From Simmondsia chinensis (lineage: Eukaryota > Streptophyta > Magnoliopsida > Caryophyllales > Simmondsiaceae): a stretch of 64,000 bases of DNA. Below, one piece after another: positions 10,991 to 21,687 of this stretch. Positions within the stretch are counted from its first letter, which is position 1; the number at the start of each line of letters is the position of its first letter. The notes below the pieces were generated by a model. That model worked only from the letters and a program-made list of their open reading frames with translations, was not told where the DNA came from and did not search any database. Both the position numbers and the translations under genes were made by a program. The stretch is from contig JAGTTD010000009.1 in NCBI GenBank assembly GCA_018398585.1, positions 13,335,193-13,399,192 of the forward strand, in the 5' to 3' direction.

Positions 10991-11621
10991 CAACAACAAC
11001 AACAACAACAACAACAAGCCCAGTGCCTGTAAGGGGCTCCCGCAAAAGCAGGGTCTGGGGGGGTAGATGTACTCCGTGGTAGCGGGGTTGATCGGATCCT
11101 TGCCCGCCTTTGTCTTTCAACGATGGTTTACATCCTCTGGTACGAGCGTAACCTGAGGATCTAGCGCTCCCAGTCCAGGCCTTCTGTAGTCGTCACTGAG
11201 GAGATCACAGGATTGGTTCGCAGCCGTCTCATTGCTGCCCCTACGCTTCGCAGTGCTCATCGTCACTCACAGCTCTTGCAGGAGTGGGGGATTGAGCGCT
11301 AGCTTTGTTTTCGCTTTTTGGCTTTGTTTCTTTTGATTGGCCGTGTTGGCTTTCGATTTCGTTGATTTGATTTCTTTCTTCGGATTGATTCTTTGATGTA
11401 GGCCTTGGGCCTTGGCTTGGGGTATGCCCCTCGTAGACTTGTACATATATTCTTTCATATATGATATCTTCACACTGACTTACCAAAAAAAAGGGGTAGA
11501 TGTACGCAGCCTTCCCCCTTCAGGGGGTACCCTGAAGAGAGGCTGTTTCCAAGGACCCCCAACCTGAGAGGTTGGCCTGCAGCATAGAGCATGTGACCTA
11601 GCAGCAAGAGATCATAAAAGG
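10991..11621 (-). mobile_element. SINE-2, Au-like SINE split by LINE-C
   Basis: Same family and orientation as SINE-1: (CAA)n on the plus strand, AGTGCC...GGGGCTCCCGC, then, after the LINE-C insertion, CGCAGCCTTCCCCCTTCAGG, AGAGAGGCTGTTTCC and GCATGTGACC. A short TSD of TTGGTG is seen at 10985-10990 and 11622-11627, weak because it is only six bases. It lies at the junction between LINE-A ORF1 and its 3' UTR. Confidence 0.85.
11073..11492 (+). mobile_element. LINE-C, 5'-truncated L1 inserted in SINE-2
   Basis: A 420-bp LINE end with an 8-base A tail (11485-11492), flanked by a perfect 13-bp TSD GGGGTAGATGTAC at 11060-11072 and 11493-11505. The first 200 bases encode the C-terminal end of L1 ORF2: LCLSTMVYILWYERNLRI, followed by RSRLIAAPTLRSAHRH, which parallels CLSTTVYILWYSCNPRV in LINE-B. 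The rest is a 3' UTR ending TGACTTACC, as in LINE-A and LINE-B. Same family, strongly truncated: a textbook target-primed insertion. Confidence 0.93.
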
Positions 11622-11852
11622 TTGGTGCCTTTGAGTTTTTTTCTTCTATGTATTTTCTTCTGGAAGGTTTTAGACTTTTCGAAGTTTTTTTCTCTTCCTT
11701 TTTTTTTTTGGCATGCTTTGTCTTATTGGCTTTGGTCAGGTTGTTGGCCTTTGCCGTGTCTTGGGGTATGCCCCTTGTCCACTTGTATTCTCAATTTTTT
11801 GTATCAATAAAAATAAACGCTGACTTACTAAAAAAAAAACACTTCTCAAGAG

Positions 11853-12085
11853 TCCATGTCTTATTGAGTTCAAGATGGAAATTACCTTTTCCATAGCATC
11901 TCTTCAATGTTGATGCTTGACGCCCTCTAAAAGATGTCATGGCTCATCACTTGACGCGATGGCCCCAGGCAAAGTAGATTGAGAATTAGTAAATTGTGCA
12001 TTAGACACAAAATTTGAAAAAAAGGCAAACTATACCTAAGTCGACCGAGGAAACGGTGGCACGAGGAGGGGCTAGATGAGGGCAC
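11853..12085 (-). pseudogene. Copia-2 linker and start of RT
   Basis: Middle piece of Copia-2 between the two LINEs. Near 11900-11853 the minus strand reads HLELNKTWTLEK, the TW block directly before the KWVYKV block that begins the 6846-7709 piece. The upstream part is the variable linker between integrase and RT and is frame-shifted. The continuity across LINE-A is the best proof that LINE-A is an insertion. Confidence 0.75.
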
Positions 12086-12104
12086 ATAAGCAATGTTTTT
12101 TTTT

Positions 12105-12119
12105 GGGGGGGGGGGGGGG
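12105..12119. repeat. Poly-G run, 15 bases, near the LINE-B start
   Basis: T9 (12096-12104) followed by G15 close to the inferred 5' end of LINE-B. Confidence 0.9.
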
Positions 12120-12819
12120 TTTGTAAGGGAGGGATCATATGCTAATTCAAGAGAGGTAAAATAGAGAGAGATGCTCTAGATTTCCTGGTGGCGCGTGGGC
12201 TTTACATTGCTTTATTCAGCCTATGGGTCCGGCGTCAGAAAAAGGCGGGCAGCCCAGTTTTGGAATCCTCATAATCTCCTCTTGCTAATGGGATGATCAG
12301 GGCTTCATTCCAATCACGACTTTGAGGTTGAAACACGTGTGAGCAAGGGAGTTCGAGGCCGTGTTGTTGACTGCGTGGGATGCATCTTCCAGAGCCGCCT
12401 TCACTGGTTTTCAACCTTCATCATCCTCTTGGCTTCATTTCTTACAGTTTCTTGATTTTTTTTGGCCCGGTGGTTATTGTGGTGGTTTTTCTCACTCCTC
12501 TGCGACATTTTCTCTTTCATGGATTATCCCTAGTTTTCTCTTTGTGTGGAGCATTTGTTAGGTACGATTCTCATTTCTTCTCTTCTACCTGCTTTTGCTT
12601 CTTTGCTCCGCCGTTGATGATTGTGGGTGATTTGGGTAGAATTACACCTCATTTGCGTCCCATGTTTTCGGTGAGAGCATGGGGTTGTGTTTCTTGCTTC
12701 AAGCTAGGTCTTTGATTGGTGGATTGAGTACATTTCTACTTGATTTGTCCCGAATTGATTTGGTATTGCTCCTCTTTACTTCTTCGTGCTTGCTTGGTGG
12801 TATTGGGGTTGTGGTGTCT

Positions 12820-13443
12820 TGTTACAGACTAAAGGAGGTTCTATCCCAAAGTCAATTGGCAATAAGTGGAGTAGCCCCTCTAGTATATATATTAGTCTAA
12901 TTTTTTTGTCACCCACCAATGTGGGATACCCCTTTTTCATTTCTTCATGTAAAAAACCACCACGCTCCGCAACCGTTGTCCTCGACGGCTGTCACTCTAG
13001 GTAGCCTCTTTCTCTGGACGGCTTCACTCTACTCTAGGTAGCACTTTTCCCCCTGGACGGCTTCACTCTAGGTAGCTTCACTCTGAGTTAGGTAGCCCTT
13101 TTCTCAGGAAGGCTCCACTCTACTCTAGATAGCCCTCTCTTAGGTAGCCCTTTTTCGAAACTTAGGCCCGTTATAAGTGGTTTGTCCAGCACGACCATCG
13201 AGCACAGCCCGTCCCATACCGGACCAAGCCCGACTCCAGAGTAGGGTCCGTCCCATACCAAACCCGAGCTCCTTGGAATCAATCCGAGGATTGACGGCTC
13301 TGATACTAATGTTACAGACTAAAGGAGGTTCTATCCTAAAACCAATTTGCAATAGATGGAGTAGCCCCTCTAGTATATATATTGGTCTAATTGTTGGTCA
13401 CCCACCGCTGTGGGATACCCCTTGTTCATTTCTTCCTTTAACA
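12820..13443 (-). mobile_element. TRIM (miniature LTR retrotransposon)
   Basis: A 624-bp element with two direct repeats of about 134 bp (12820-12953 and 13310-13443) and a perfect 5-bp TSD TGTCT (12815-12819 and 13444-13448). On the minus strand the LTR starts TGTTAAAGGAAG and ends GTCTGTAACA. Next to the right-hand LTR is TAGTATCAGAGCC (plus 13296-13308 reversed), a primer binding site close to the initiator-Met tRNA type. There is no coding capacity; the interior has short tandem motifs (CTCTAGGTAGCC, GGACGGCTTCACT). It sits in the 5' UTR of LINE-B and must move with enzymes supplied by other elements. Confidence 0.92.
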
Positions 13444-13921
13444 TGTCTCTTCTTTCTTGATATCTTGCAGCTTTGTTTTTGCTGCAACTTCTTGTTCTTC
13501 TTTCACTAGTGTTGTGGTGGTGGTGGCTGATTCGGTAGGGTGCCTGTATGGCGATGTGTGTGGTGGGTGTTTCTTGAATGTTTGTTACATGTTTGTTGGA
13601 GATATTTTGTTGATTGCAACATATTTTTGAGTTGGTTATCGTTTGTTGTGGGTTGTTGTGTACATCTTTTTGTGTGCGCCATGACTAAGGTGCACACTCC
13701 CCCGTCTTTGGGTTTAGGTGAGTCTTCGGGTTCTCAGTCATGGGCCAAGAAGGCTTTTGCAGCGACTCTAAGAGGGGCCTTTGGTTCCATTTTCCCGACT
13801 CGTTAATGGTGAAGTCATTAAAACTATAACTGATGAGGATGTTGCATCGAGACTCGAGAAATGGGGACCTTGTCTTGTTGGCCGTATAATCAGGGGTCAT
13901 GTAGCTTATTCTTGCTATGTT

Positions 13922-14709
13922 ACAACAACAATAACAACAATTCCAGTGCCTCCAAGGGCTCCCGCATGAGCAAGGTCTAAGGGGGTAGATGTACGCAGCC
14001 TTCCCCCTTCAGGGGGCTACCCTGAAGAGAGGCTGTTTCCGAGGACCCACAACCTGAGAAGTTGTCCGCAGCAATGATCAAAAGACCTGGGGCTGGTGCG
14101 TTGTAGATACTCCGACCCAACTAATACTTACCTGGGCCCGCTCTTAATTGTCGGGTGCGGGCTGTTGGCTTTGGAGTGTTGGCGGTGGTGCTGGTGGTGA
14201 TGGGGCTGGTGGTGGTGGAGAGGCGAGTGAGGTGTGGTGTGGTGGTGGGTGGTGATGATTGGGCGTGGTGGGGTGGGTTGGCTGGGTTGGAGTGGGATGC
14301 CGGGTAGCAGTGGTGGTGGTGCCTGTGCCGGTGTGTAGTCCGAGGGTGGTGATGGGTAGATGGTTGTGTGGTGGGCCAGATGGCGGTGGTGTTGGGGGGT
14401 TTGTGGGTAAGGCAAGATGGCGGTTTGTTCGAGGTTGCGTGGGTGAGGTGATGGGGTGGTGGGGTTCAAGGTCGGTGGGGCGAGGTGGTGGGTTTTGGGT
14501 GGCGCGAGGCTCGATGTCGGGGTGGTGTAGATGGTGGTGTTGGGGTTGGGTTCGATGGCGGTGGTGTGGGTGGGTGGGTGGGGTGCGTGTGTGACCGGGG
14601 TGACCCAGTGGGGGTGGGTCGGCGAGGTTGCCGACGGGAGGGCGGGGGGTTGGTGGCAGCGAAGGGAGGGGGGTGGGGGGGTGTCAGGGGACGTTGGAAA
14701 TTGCCAGGG

Positions 14710-14743
<34 letters not shown>

Positions 14744-14757
14744 CAACTGGTGGGTTT
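13922..14757 (-). mobile_element. SINE-3, an 836-bp SINE-ended chimera
   Basis: A perfect 16-bp TSD, TTATTCTTGCTATGTT, at 13906-13921 and 14758-14773 shows that the whole 836 bp arrived as one insertion. On the minus strand it starts with AAACCCACCAGTTGCAC, a (TC)n tract, then about 600 bases of C-rich DNA, and ends with an Au-like SINE body (13922 to about 14100) and a (TTG)n-type tail. Ordinary copies here are about 200 bases. The extra 5' part has open, proline/histidine-rich frames but no recognised domain. It may be a read-through or template-switch product in which a SINE tail carried an unrelated transcript. Confidence 0.8.
14713..14741. repeat. (GA)n microsatellite
   Basis: About 14 GA units inside the SINE-3 chimera; on its own strand this is a CT tract near the 5' end, as is common in plant 5' UTRs. 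Confidence 0.9.
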
Positions 14758-15083
14758 TTATTCTTGCTATGTTGCCATAGCAAAATTGCTTTGGGGTTCG
14801 AAGGGGCTCGAATATGTTATCATAGATAAACAAGTTTACTATTTTCGGCTCATGTCGGTTGCTGAGTCGGATCTTGTCCATCGAGGGGGCCCACTCTTAA
14901 TGGGCATTATGCATCCCTTGAGCCTTGGAGACCTAACTTCATTCCCATCCATGATTTGCCCTAGATCCATATATGGATCCAACTTCATGGCCTTCCAGCC
15001 CCGTTGTGGTCGGAGGGATCCCTTAACTCAATTGCCAGCGGTGTGGGTCATCCTTTATTTATGGACTAGCGAACTATTGATAG

Positions 15084-15097
15084 CCCCCCCCCCCCCC

Positions 15098-15129
<32 letters not shown>
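15084..15129. repeat. Poly-C run, 46 bases with one A
   Basis: C homopolymer in LINE-B ORF1, broken by one A at 15098. It replaces DUF4283 coding DNA that LINE-A keeps. Confidence 0.92.
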
Positions 15130-15131
<2 letters not shown>

Positions 15132-16210
15132 CAGTTGATGGTTGATTATAATGATAGTTGTATCCCAGTCATTGTTAAGATTGAGGCTATGCTGAAAGTG
15201 TGCCGGAAATGTCGCATTTTTTGTCATACTAGTCACATACCAAATACTATTACTACCATTGATGACGGTTTTGGTTCCCCGGTACTGATGGCCCAAAAAA
15301 AGAGTTTCCAGTGTAATCGCCGGTGCAAGGAGGCTACTGATGGCATTGCTGTTGCTGGAGGTGGTGATGTGGTTAGTGTTGGGCCTTCCTTTGGTGGGCT
15401 GGCTGGTGCTTGTGTTGGGCCTAGAGCTGCAGAGCCCAGTTATGTGGGTGTGGCCTCCTCTAGTGGGCCAGAATGTAATGGGCTAGTGCTTAGGGGTGCT
15501 GAAACTTTGAATGGGTCTGCTGGGCTAGCTATTGGGCCACGCAATGAAGTACGGATTGTGGGTCATTCTGGGCGGGGAGTTGTTGGGCAGCAGGATGTGG
15601 GTCATTCTGCTAGGCCATGTTTTTTTGGGCCATGTGTTATGATAATGAGGACTGTGGGATGTGAAGTTGGGCCGTTGATGAAGGGCCAACTCTACCCCTA
15701 CTTGCTTTGGCTCATTTGAGCCCACTCGCGATGGTGAGTTGAATATTTTAGCATCCCAACGCCACCATGGTGCTGGCTCATCAGGGGCTAGGGGATGCTT
15801 CCTTCCTCTTCAGGCTATTGCCAGCCCGATTTTTAGAGCCAGTCTGCCCATGACCCGGGTCCCTCTACTCCTCGCACTGATTTTTTAACTTACAGTTCTT
15901 GTGCTTTGGACCCGAGATGTCTTTCTGATTTTGTTCCAGCCATTTTTTTCTTCTCGAGCCGAGAGTAATTTAACCCTAGTTGATGTTCCTCCTAAGATAG
16001 AGGAGGCTCAGGATGCTCTTGTTGGGATTGTTACGCCTATTATATGTACTTTGAACCGAGGCGCTAGCGTGCCGAGCATTGCTACGTTGAGCCGGTATGA
16101 GAGCTTATCGTTAGAAGCCTCCACCTCTCGCTGCGTTGAGGCTCCAGTTTTTATCCCTTTGGGAGCGACTACCTAATGTGCTGGTCGTGTTGGTTCGTAG
16201 TTTGTTTATT

Positions 16211-19200
16211 ATGGTGATTGGATGTTGGAACACTAGGGGTCTTAATAACCCCAGTTCCTCCCATATTGTTAGCGATTGGATCTCTTCCAATCGGTTGACT
16301 ATTAATGGCGTGGTTGAGTTCAAAACCAAGCCTTTTGATGTGGAGTCTATGATTCCTCAATGTGTTTATAGGCGGCAATCTATGTACAATGGTGTTTGTC
16401 CTGTCTAATGTCATGTTATCATTGCTTGGGAGCCAGCTATTCATCCAGTCTCTCTAATTCGTGGAGGTGATAAGTTCCTCATTTGTTATGTTTCTGATTT
16501 ATTAGTTGGTTTCTTCGCCACTTTTGTCTGTGGCTTTAACGAGCTGGGTCCTTGTAGAGAGCTTTGGGCTACCTGAGTGTTGCTAGGTCTCCTGGAAGCA
16601 CCTTGGATCTCCATAGGGATTCCAACGCCATTCTTAGTCCTCCTGATTGATGTGGTGGGTAGGAGGGTTGGCTTGATTATATGGATGATTTTCAGGATTA
16701 CATTACTGAGGCTAAGCTTACTACTCTTCCCTATTCTGGACTGCAGTTCATGAGGTTGAATAGCACTGAGGGTGATTGTTTGATCCTCAAGCATCTTGAT
16801 TGGTGCCTCATCAGTGAGGGCTGGCTTAGTGACTTTCCTGGTGCTACTGCTATGGTTCTAGGTCAGCATATCGCTTTTATCACTACAGTATTATTGTTAG
16901 ACGGCTTGGGGAAAGTCATGCCAGGCTACTAGCTTTTAAGTTCTTTAACTTTTAGGCCGACCATGAGGATTTTCTCCCTACTGTTTGGAGAGTCTTGGAC
17001 TCTAGTATTAGGGGCACCCCTATATATCAACTTACTCAGAAGTTGAAGTTGCTGAATGGTGAATTAAAGGCCCTTAATGCTCGTCATTTCAGTCATATTT
17101 TAACTAGAGTTGAGGTGGCTTGAGATGCATGGACTCCATGTTAGAGTGCCTTAAATGAGGACCCTGAGTGTCCCGCACTTCGTTTGGAGAAGTGCCATCT
17201 TTTCTGAGAGTATTCGAGATTATGCCAAGATGACGAGGCCTTCTTCCATCAGAAGTTACGTATTCAGTGGCTTTCACTTGGGGATCAGATTACCCAAGTT
17301 ATTTCAATGGTCTGTTCTTCACAAGCATGCCAGGAACCGAATTTCTTCAATTATTGGTCTTGAAGATGTGAGGACTTATGATAAGCAATTGTTCTCCTGC
17401 TCTGGAGTTGCTTTTTTAAGGAGTTGTTGGCTGAGCCTTGTGGTCCTCTAACTGAGGATGTTTCAAATCTCTTTAAGGATTGCACGTTCGAGGATCAGGC
17501 CTACCTATTGATTTCCCCAGTCTCTACTATCGAGGTTCGTGATGCCCTTTTTTCTATTGGTGATGCTAGGGCTCCTTGGCCTAATGGATACACTTTCCTC
17601 TTTTTTAAGAGGGCTTGGGAGGTGGTGGAAGATGAGGTTATTAGAGCTGTGTAGTCCTTGTTCTTCTCAGGGCGCATACTGGGTGCGCTGAAGACCACCA
17701 GGATTTGTCTTGCACCAAAAGTGGAGAGTCCCTCCACTTTTGGTGATTTTTGTCATGTCTCATGTTGCAGTGTGATCAAGTGTATCAGTAAGATCCTTGC
17801 AAACAGGCTGAAGGGCGTTGTCCTAGAGCTGACGGATGATGTGCAATCTGCTTTCGCCCTGGGTAGGAGGATTTGTTAACTCAAGAGTTATGCATGGTTA
17901 TCACCACGCATTATGCCCTGAAGGTTGATATCCGCAAGGCCTTTGATACTGTTCATTGTGATTTCATTTTAGCAGGCATGAGGAGTATTGGGATTCCAGA
18001 GATTATGGTGGGTTGGGTCCGAGAGTGCCTGTCTTCTACCCGATTTTCTATCGCAATTAATGGCGAGATTTAGGCCTTCAACTGTAGTCAGGGTGTTCGT
18101 CAGCGCAAACCACTCTCTCCTTATTTATTTGTTATTTCTATGGACGGTCTTCGAGGACTACTTCAATAGACTGTTGATGACCCGCGATTCCTCCACCATC
18201 CGAGCTATTAGCTTACTGGGCTTACTCACTTATGTTTTGCTGATGACTTGATGATCTTCTATCTGGGTGATTTGGGCAGTGTCACAGTGATTCGTGAGGC
18301 TCTAGATCACTTTGCTGTTCTTTCAGGGCTTTCCTCGAATGCAACAACAAGTATTGTTTTTCTTGTTGGTTGATTTTGTGACTCAAAGAGATATTCTTGA
18401 TATTTAGGGGTTCAGTCTTGGAAAATGTTAGGTCAACTACTCGAGTGTGCCTCTCATCACTTCTCCACTACATTACATGGATTGAAAATCACTCTTTGAA
18501 GGTATGCTCTCCCGCATCAGGCTTTGGAGCTCTCATTCTTTCTCTTATGCTTGTTGTCTGTAGCTCATTAGGGTAATGCTTTTCCCTATTAAGGTCTACT
18601 AGTCACCTATCTTCATGCTCTCGAATAAGATCATCAGGAAGATCGAGTCGACCCTCGCGGCCTTACAAGAGGCACTTTGTTAACCCCAGGGGGTAGCGAA
18701 AGTGGCCTGGAGGCATCTCTGCTAACTTAGACGTGAGGATGGTCTGAAGTTTCAGTGGCATGCCGAGTGGAACTAGGCTTCGATTATGAAGCACATCTCG
18801 TTCGTCCTTTTTGACCCTTCCTTATTATGGCCTCGCTGGGTTCATCATAACTGCCTTCGAGCGAGGAGTTTATGGACGATTCAGGCAATGAGTTCAACCT
18901 CTTGGTGTTGGAGACAGATTTTGTTTGTTCGACATCTATGTTCTTGTACATTTTATCATATCATTAGAAATAGGTTGGATATGGCCCTGTGGACTGACTT
19001 TTGGCTGCTGTGTGGCCGACTCTTGGAACACCTACCTGCCCGCTTGCTCACCTCACTGGGGCTTCTGTGGGACTCTCGAGTTTCAGCCATTGTAATGGGT
19101 GATCAGTGGAGATTCCCGCAGGGATGTTTGGAGCTCCACCTAATCTAGGATATGATTGATTTTAGGCCCCGGGCTAGTGTTGCAGACAATGTTAGGTGGT

Positions 19201-19753
19201 TGGGGGACCCTTCAGGGAAATTCACTACTAAGTCCGCTTGGGAGATGATTCGGAGGATTCTATGCACCACATGCTTTGGTTTTAGCTTCACATATTGAGT
19301 CATTCCTTTCTCCTATGGCTTGCATCCAATGAGTGTTTATGGACTCAAGATAGACTTCTGAGACAAAGAGCACAGGGTGTTTAGAGTGTTTGTGCCCTTT
19401 GCGGCATAGCTGATGAGACTCATGAGCATCATTTCTTCGAGTGCCCCTTTTCTGCTTTTGTCTGGAGTCCCAACACTGCGCGTACATATATTGCCTGGCC
19501 TTCCCTTCAATGGCATGATCTCATCCCTCGGGCAACTCAGCACCTCAGAGACCGTGAGATTGACAACATCATAGCTTGATTCTGCCTTTCCACGACTGTT
19601 TATATTCTCTGGTATTCGTGCAACCCCAGGGTCTTGCATTCTCAGTCTAGGCTAGACAAAGCTGTGCATGAGGAGTTTATAGGTTTGGTTCGGAGCTACG
19701 TGCTTGCTACTCCTTTGTTTAGGGGAGCTCAGCGTCAATGTCTCTTTCCTTAG
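16211..19753 (+). pseudogene. LINE-B ORF2 (endonuclease, reverse transcriptase, zf-RVT)
   Basis: L1 ORF2 relic. The N-terminal endonuclease shows VIGCWNTRGLNNPSSS, then VVEFKTK, and later MDDFQDYITEA and LDWCLISEGWL (16680-16840). The linker FKFFNF*ADHEDFLPTVW and LTQKLKLLNGELKALNARHF follows near 16940-17090. RT landmarks are APWPNGYTFLFFKRAWEVV (17570-17630), KCISKILANRLKGVV, ALKVDIRKAFDTVHCDFI and the catalytic FADD at about 18235-18246. The C-terminal zf-RVT part reads GKFTTKSAWEMI (19215-19250) and, in another frame, CALCGIADETHEHHFFECPF. The order is that of plant L1. Numerous stops and frameshifts make it inactive. Confidence 0.88.
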
Positions 19754-19777
19754 GCAATGGGGCCTTGAGGTTTAGCT

Positions 19778-20098
19778 TGTCATAAATTGCCATGTATTAC
19801 TTGTTAATTCTTGTATTGCTTTGTATTTCTCTTGTACATCTCTTGTAATTGATGTAATGTTGTTATACCAAGAGCAAGGGAGGGAAAAGTAGTTAGTTAG
19901 TTAGAAGCTTGAGTTGAGTTGTTCTTTGGTTATTGTTAAGATACAAATAGGTTGATTGTTGGATGTTGACTCATTCAATGAAATAGATTCCTTCTTACTT
20001 CCCCATAATTCTCTCTATTCTCTTCCTCTCTACTTCTCTTAATCTTGATTCTCCATCTCTCATCTAGGTTTCGATTCAAGGTAAATTGAATCATTACA
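19778..20098 (+). repeat. Gypsy chromovirus 5' LTR
   Basis: 321 bp, TG...CA ends, aligned along its whole length to the 3' LTR at 27796-28108 with scattered substitutions. Shared blocks include AGAGCAAGGGAGGGAAA and the repeat TTAGTTAGTTAGAAGC. Confidence 0.95.
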
Positions 20099-20101
20099 AA
20101 C

Positions 20102-20113
20102 AATATCAAAGCC
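20102..20113 (+). promoter_or_regulatory. Gypsy primer binding site
   Basis: AATATCAAAGCC, four bases after the 5' LTR, is a degraded form of the TGGTATCAGAGCC site complementary to initiator-Met tRNA. Confidence 0.6.
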
Positions 20114-20180
20114 TACAATTGCCTTCGGTTAGCTTGCAATCCAAGTGATCATGCTGGCAAGAAATTAGAAACAAGTTTCG

Positions 20181-21099
20181 ATGGTTGCAACTTCTGTTGG
20201 TGAGGTGGGTCAGAATGATCAATTTGCTCAGCTACAACAACAAATGCAGGACATGCTTCGATTGTTGAGTTCCAATCACCAGTGGCTAGTCCTATCACAG
20301 CAGAAGATGGAGCAAAGATTGGATGGAATCCAGGAGCAGATTCATTGACTACCCTTACCGATTAGTGCTGGGGTACTTCCTCAAGGTCCTTCACAAGGGA
20401 GACCTCCTGATTTGGCTGACCAAGGTGAAGTAGTACCTGCAGCAAAGAACTCAAGGTTTCAACAGCCCAAAGTTGAGAACCTTTGATGGGATACAACCTC
20501 AATCTTGGATAAAGAGATGTGAAAGGTATTTTTGATTTTATGCATTAGCTGAGTCTCAGAAAGTCAAATTAGCTACAATTCACTTGCAAGGTGATTATGA
20601 AGTTCGGTTTCATAGTTTTATCTTGGGTAATCCAACTGTCACTTGGCAAGAATTTGTGGATGAGCTATGTGAAAGGTATGGGGATGAAGAAATGAGAGAT
20701 GTGATTGATAAGTTCAACAAGGTGTCACAAGTGGGAAGTGTTAAAGAATATATTTCCCGATTTGAGAATTTGAAAGCAAGGATGATGGCAATCAATCCCA
20801 GGGCAAGTGAGGAGTATTATGTGTCTAGTTTCATTAGTGGGTTAAAGCCTAAGATCAAGAATATGGTTAAGGCTTTTAATCCCTCCACAGTGTCTAAGGC
20901 CTACTCTAAAGCTAGGTTGTTTGAATCATCAACTACAATTTCTTATGAAACTAGACAGAAAGCAAGAGTGGTGGCTCCCGTGCAGCAGTTAGGCCCTAGT
21001 TTATCTAGACCTTTGAATCTTGAGGAAAAGAAAGCACAGAAGTTGTGCTTCAAATGCAACCAAAGGTATTTCTTTGGTCACAACAGCAGCCTAAAATAA
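20181..21099 (+). pseudogene. Gypsy chromovirus gag
   Basis: Capsid/nucleocapsid part. The ATG at 20181 starts MVATSVGEVGQNDQFAQL with a glutamine-rich coiled-coil-like stretch (QLQQQMQDM); a stop follows near 20346. The retrotransposon gag core is open from 20584: VRFHSFILGNPTVTWQEFVDE, YISRFENLKARM and ISGLKPKIKNMVKAF. The C-terminus has LCFKCNQRYFFGHN, a CCHC knuckle that has lost its last cysteine. The frame ends in a stop at 21097-21099. Decayed, with at least two nonsense changes. Confidence 0.85.
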
Positions 21100-21624
21100 T
21101 TGATGACAGTTATGGCTAGTGAGGAATTAGATGATGATCAAGAGATCCCTGCAGATTGTGAGGATGAATTAGAGGAGGTACAAGATGTGGATGAAGAGCA
21201 AGATGAGGCTAAGATCTCTGTAAGAGCTCTAACAGGTGGTGGAACTCACAACACCAGCAAACCGCGAGCCCTTACTAATCTTGATTGATAGTGGAAGCAC
21301 CCATATAGCTTCTTGGATCCCGAGATAGTTAGATTGGTGGGACATGAACTCATTAAGACCTCTCCCTTAGCTTTAACAATAACATATGGGAATTATATGT
21401 TAACTCAAATGAAGTGCAAGGAGTTTAAGTGGGAGATGCAAGGACACTCATTCACCTATTTTTTCCTGATCTTGAAGTTAGGTGGATGTGATGTGGTCCT
21501 AGGAGCAGATTGGATGAAAAATTTCAATCCTATTATCTTTGATTTCGTGCATCTAACTGTATCATTTGAGAGGGAAGGGAAACCAATTCAGCTGCAAGGA
21601 TTGGTAGAGCAAGGGAGCGTATAA
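21100..21624 (+). pseudogene. Gypsy chromovirus protease
   Basis: Follows gag. An acidic linker (DDDQEIPADCEDELEEVQDV) precedes the aspartic protease, whose active-site block LLILIDSGSTHIA lies at about 21268-21306 in a different frame from its neighbours. The second half is open at 21313-21624, with MKCKEFKWEMQGHSFTYFF and CDVVLGADWMKNFNPI, the GxDW block typical of Ty3-gypsy proteases. It is broken by a frameshift after the active site. Confidence 0.8.
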
Positions 21625-21687
21625 ATCATGAGTTGTAGGAAATTGCAAGGGGTGCTAAAGAAGAGCAATGTATAATGGATTGGACAT

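Larger units (their letters stand above)
7723..11839 (+). mobile_element. LINE-A, L1-type element with ORF1 but no ORF2
   Basis: Both ends are visible: a 13-bp TSD, CACTTCTTAAGAG at 7710-7722 and CACTTCTCAAGAG at 11840-11852 (one mismatch), and a poly-A tail at 11830-11839. Removing it joins the Copia-2 linker to its RT in order. The first part (7723-8799) resembles the start of LINE-B (from about 12120), for example GAGGATCAT and TGGTGCGTGG, so the 5' end looks complete. ORF1 follows, then a 3' UTR ending TGACTTACT. The endonuclease/RT frame is absent. Two SINEs interrupt it. Confidence 0.88.
13681..16176 (+). pseudogene. LINE-B ORF1 (DUF4283 and decayed zinc knuckle)
   Basis: Paralogue of the LINE-A ORF1. 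From the ATG at 13681 it reads VNGEVIKTITDEDVASRLEKW and PCLVG; a SINE chimera then interrupts it after HVAYSCY, and at 14774 it resumes with AIAKLLWGSKGLEYV. A 45-base C run at 15084-15129 replaces part of the domain. Beyond it CRKCRIFCHTSH is the zinc knuckle with the usual glycine changed. IGP/VGP-rich DNA follows (15360-15700), and VDVPPKIEEAQ with IICTLNRGASVPS near 15980-16075 parallels MICALNQEASVPS of LINE-A. It ends at about 16176, shortly before ORF2. Many stops. Confidence 0.8.

Noticed and set aside
14128..14783. Several long open frames on both strands (Pro/His-rich, Gly/Val/Trp-rich)
   Set aside because: All read the same G/C-skewed DNA of the SINE-3 chimera with low-complexity products.
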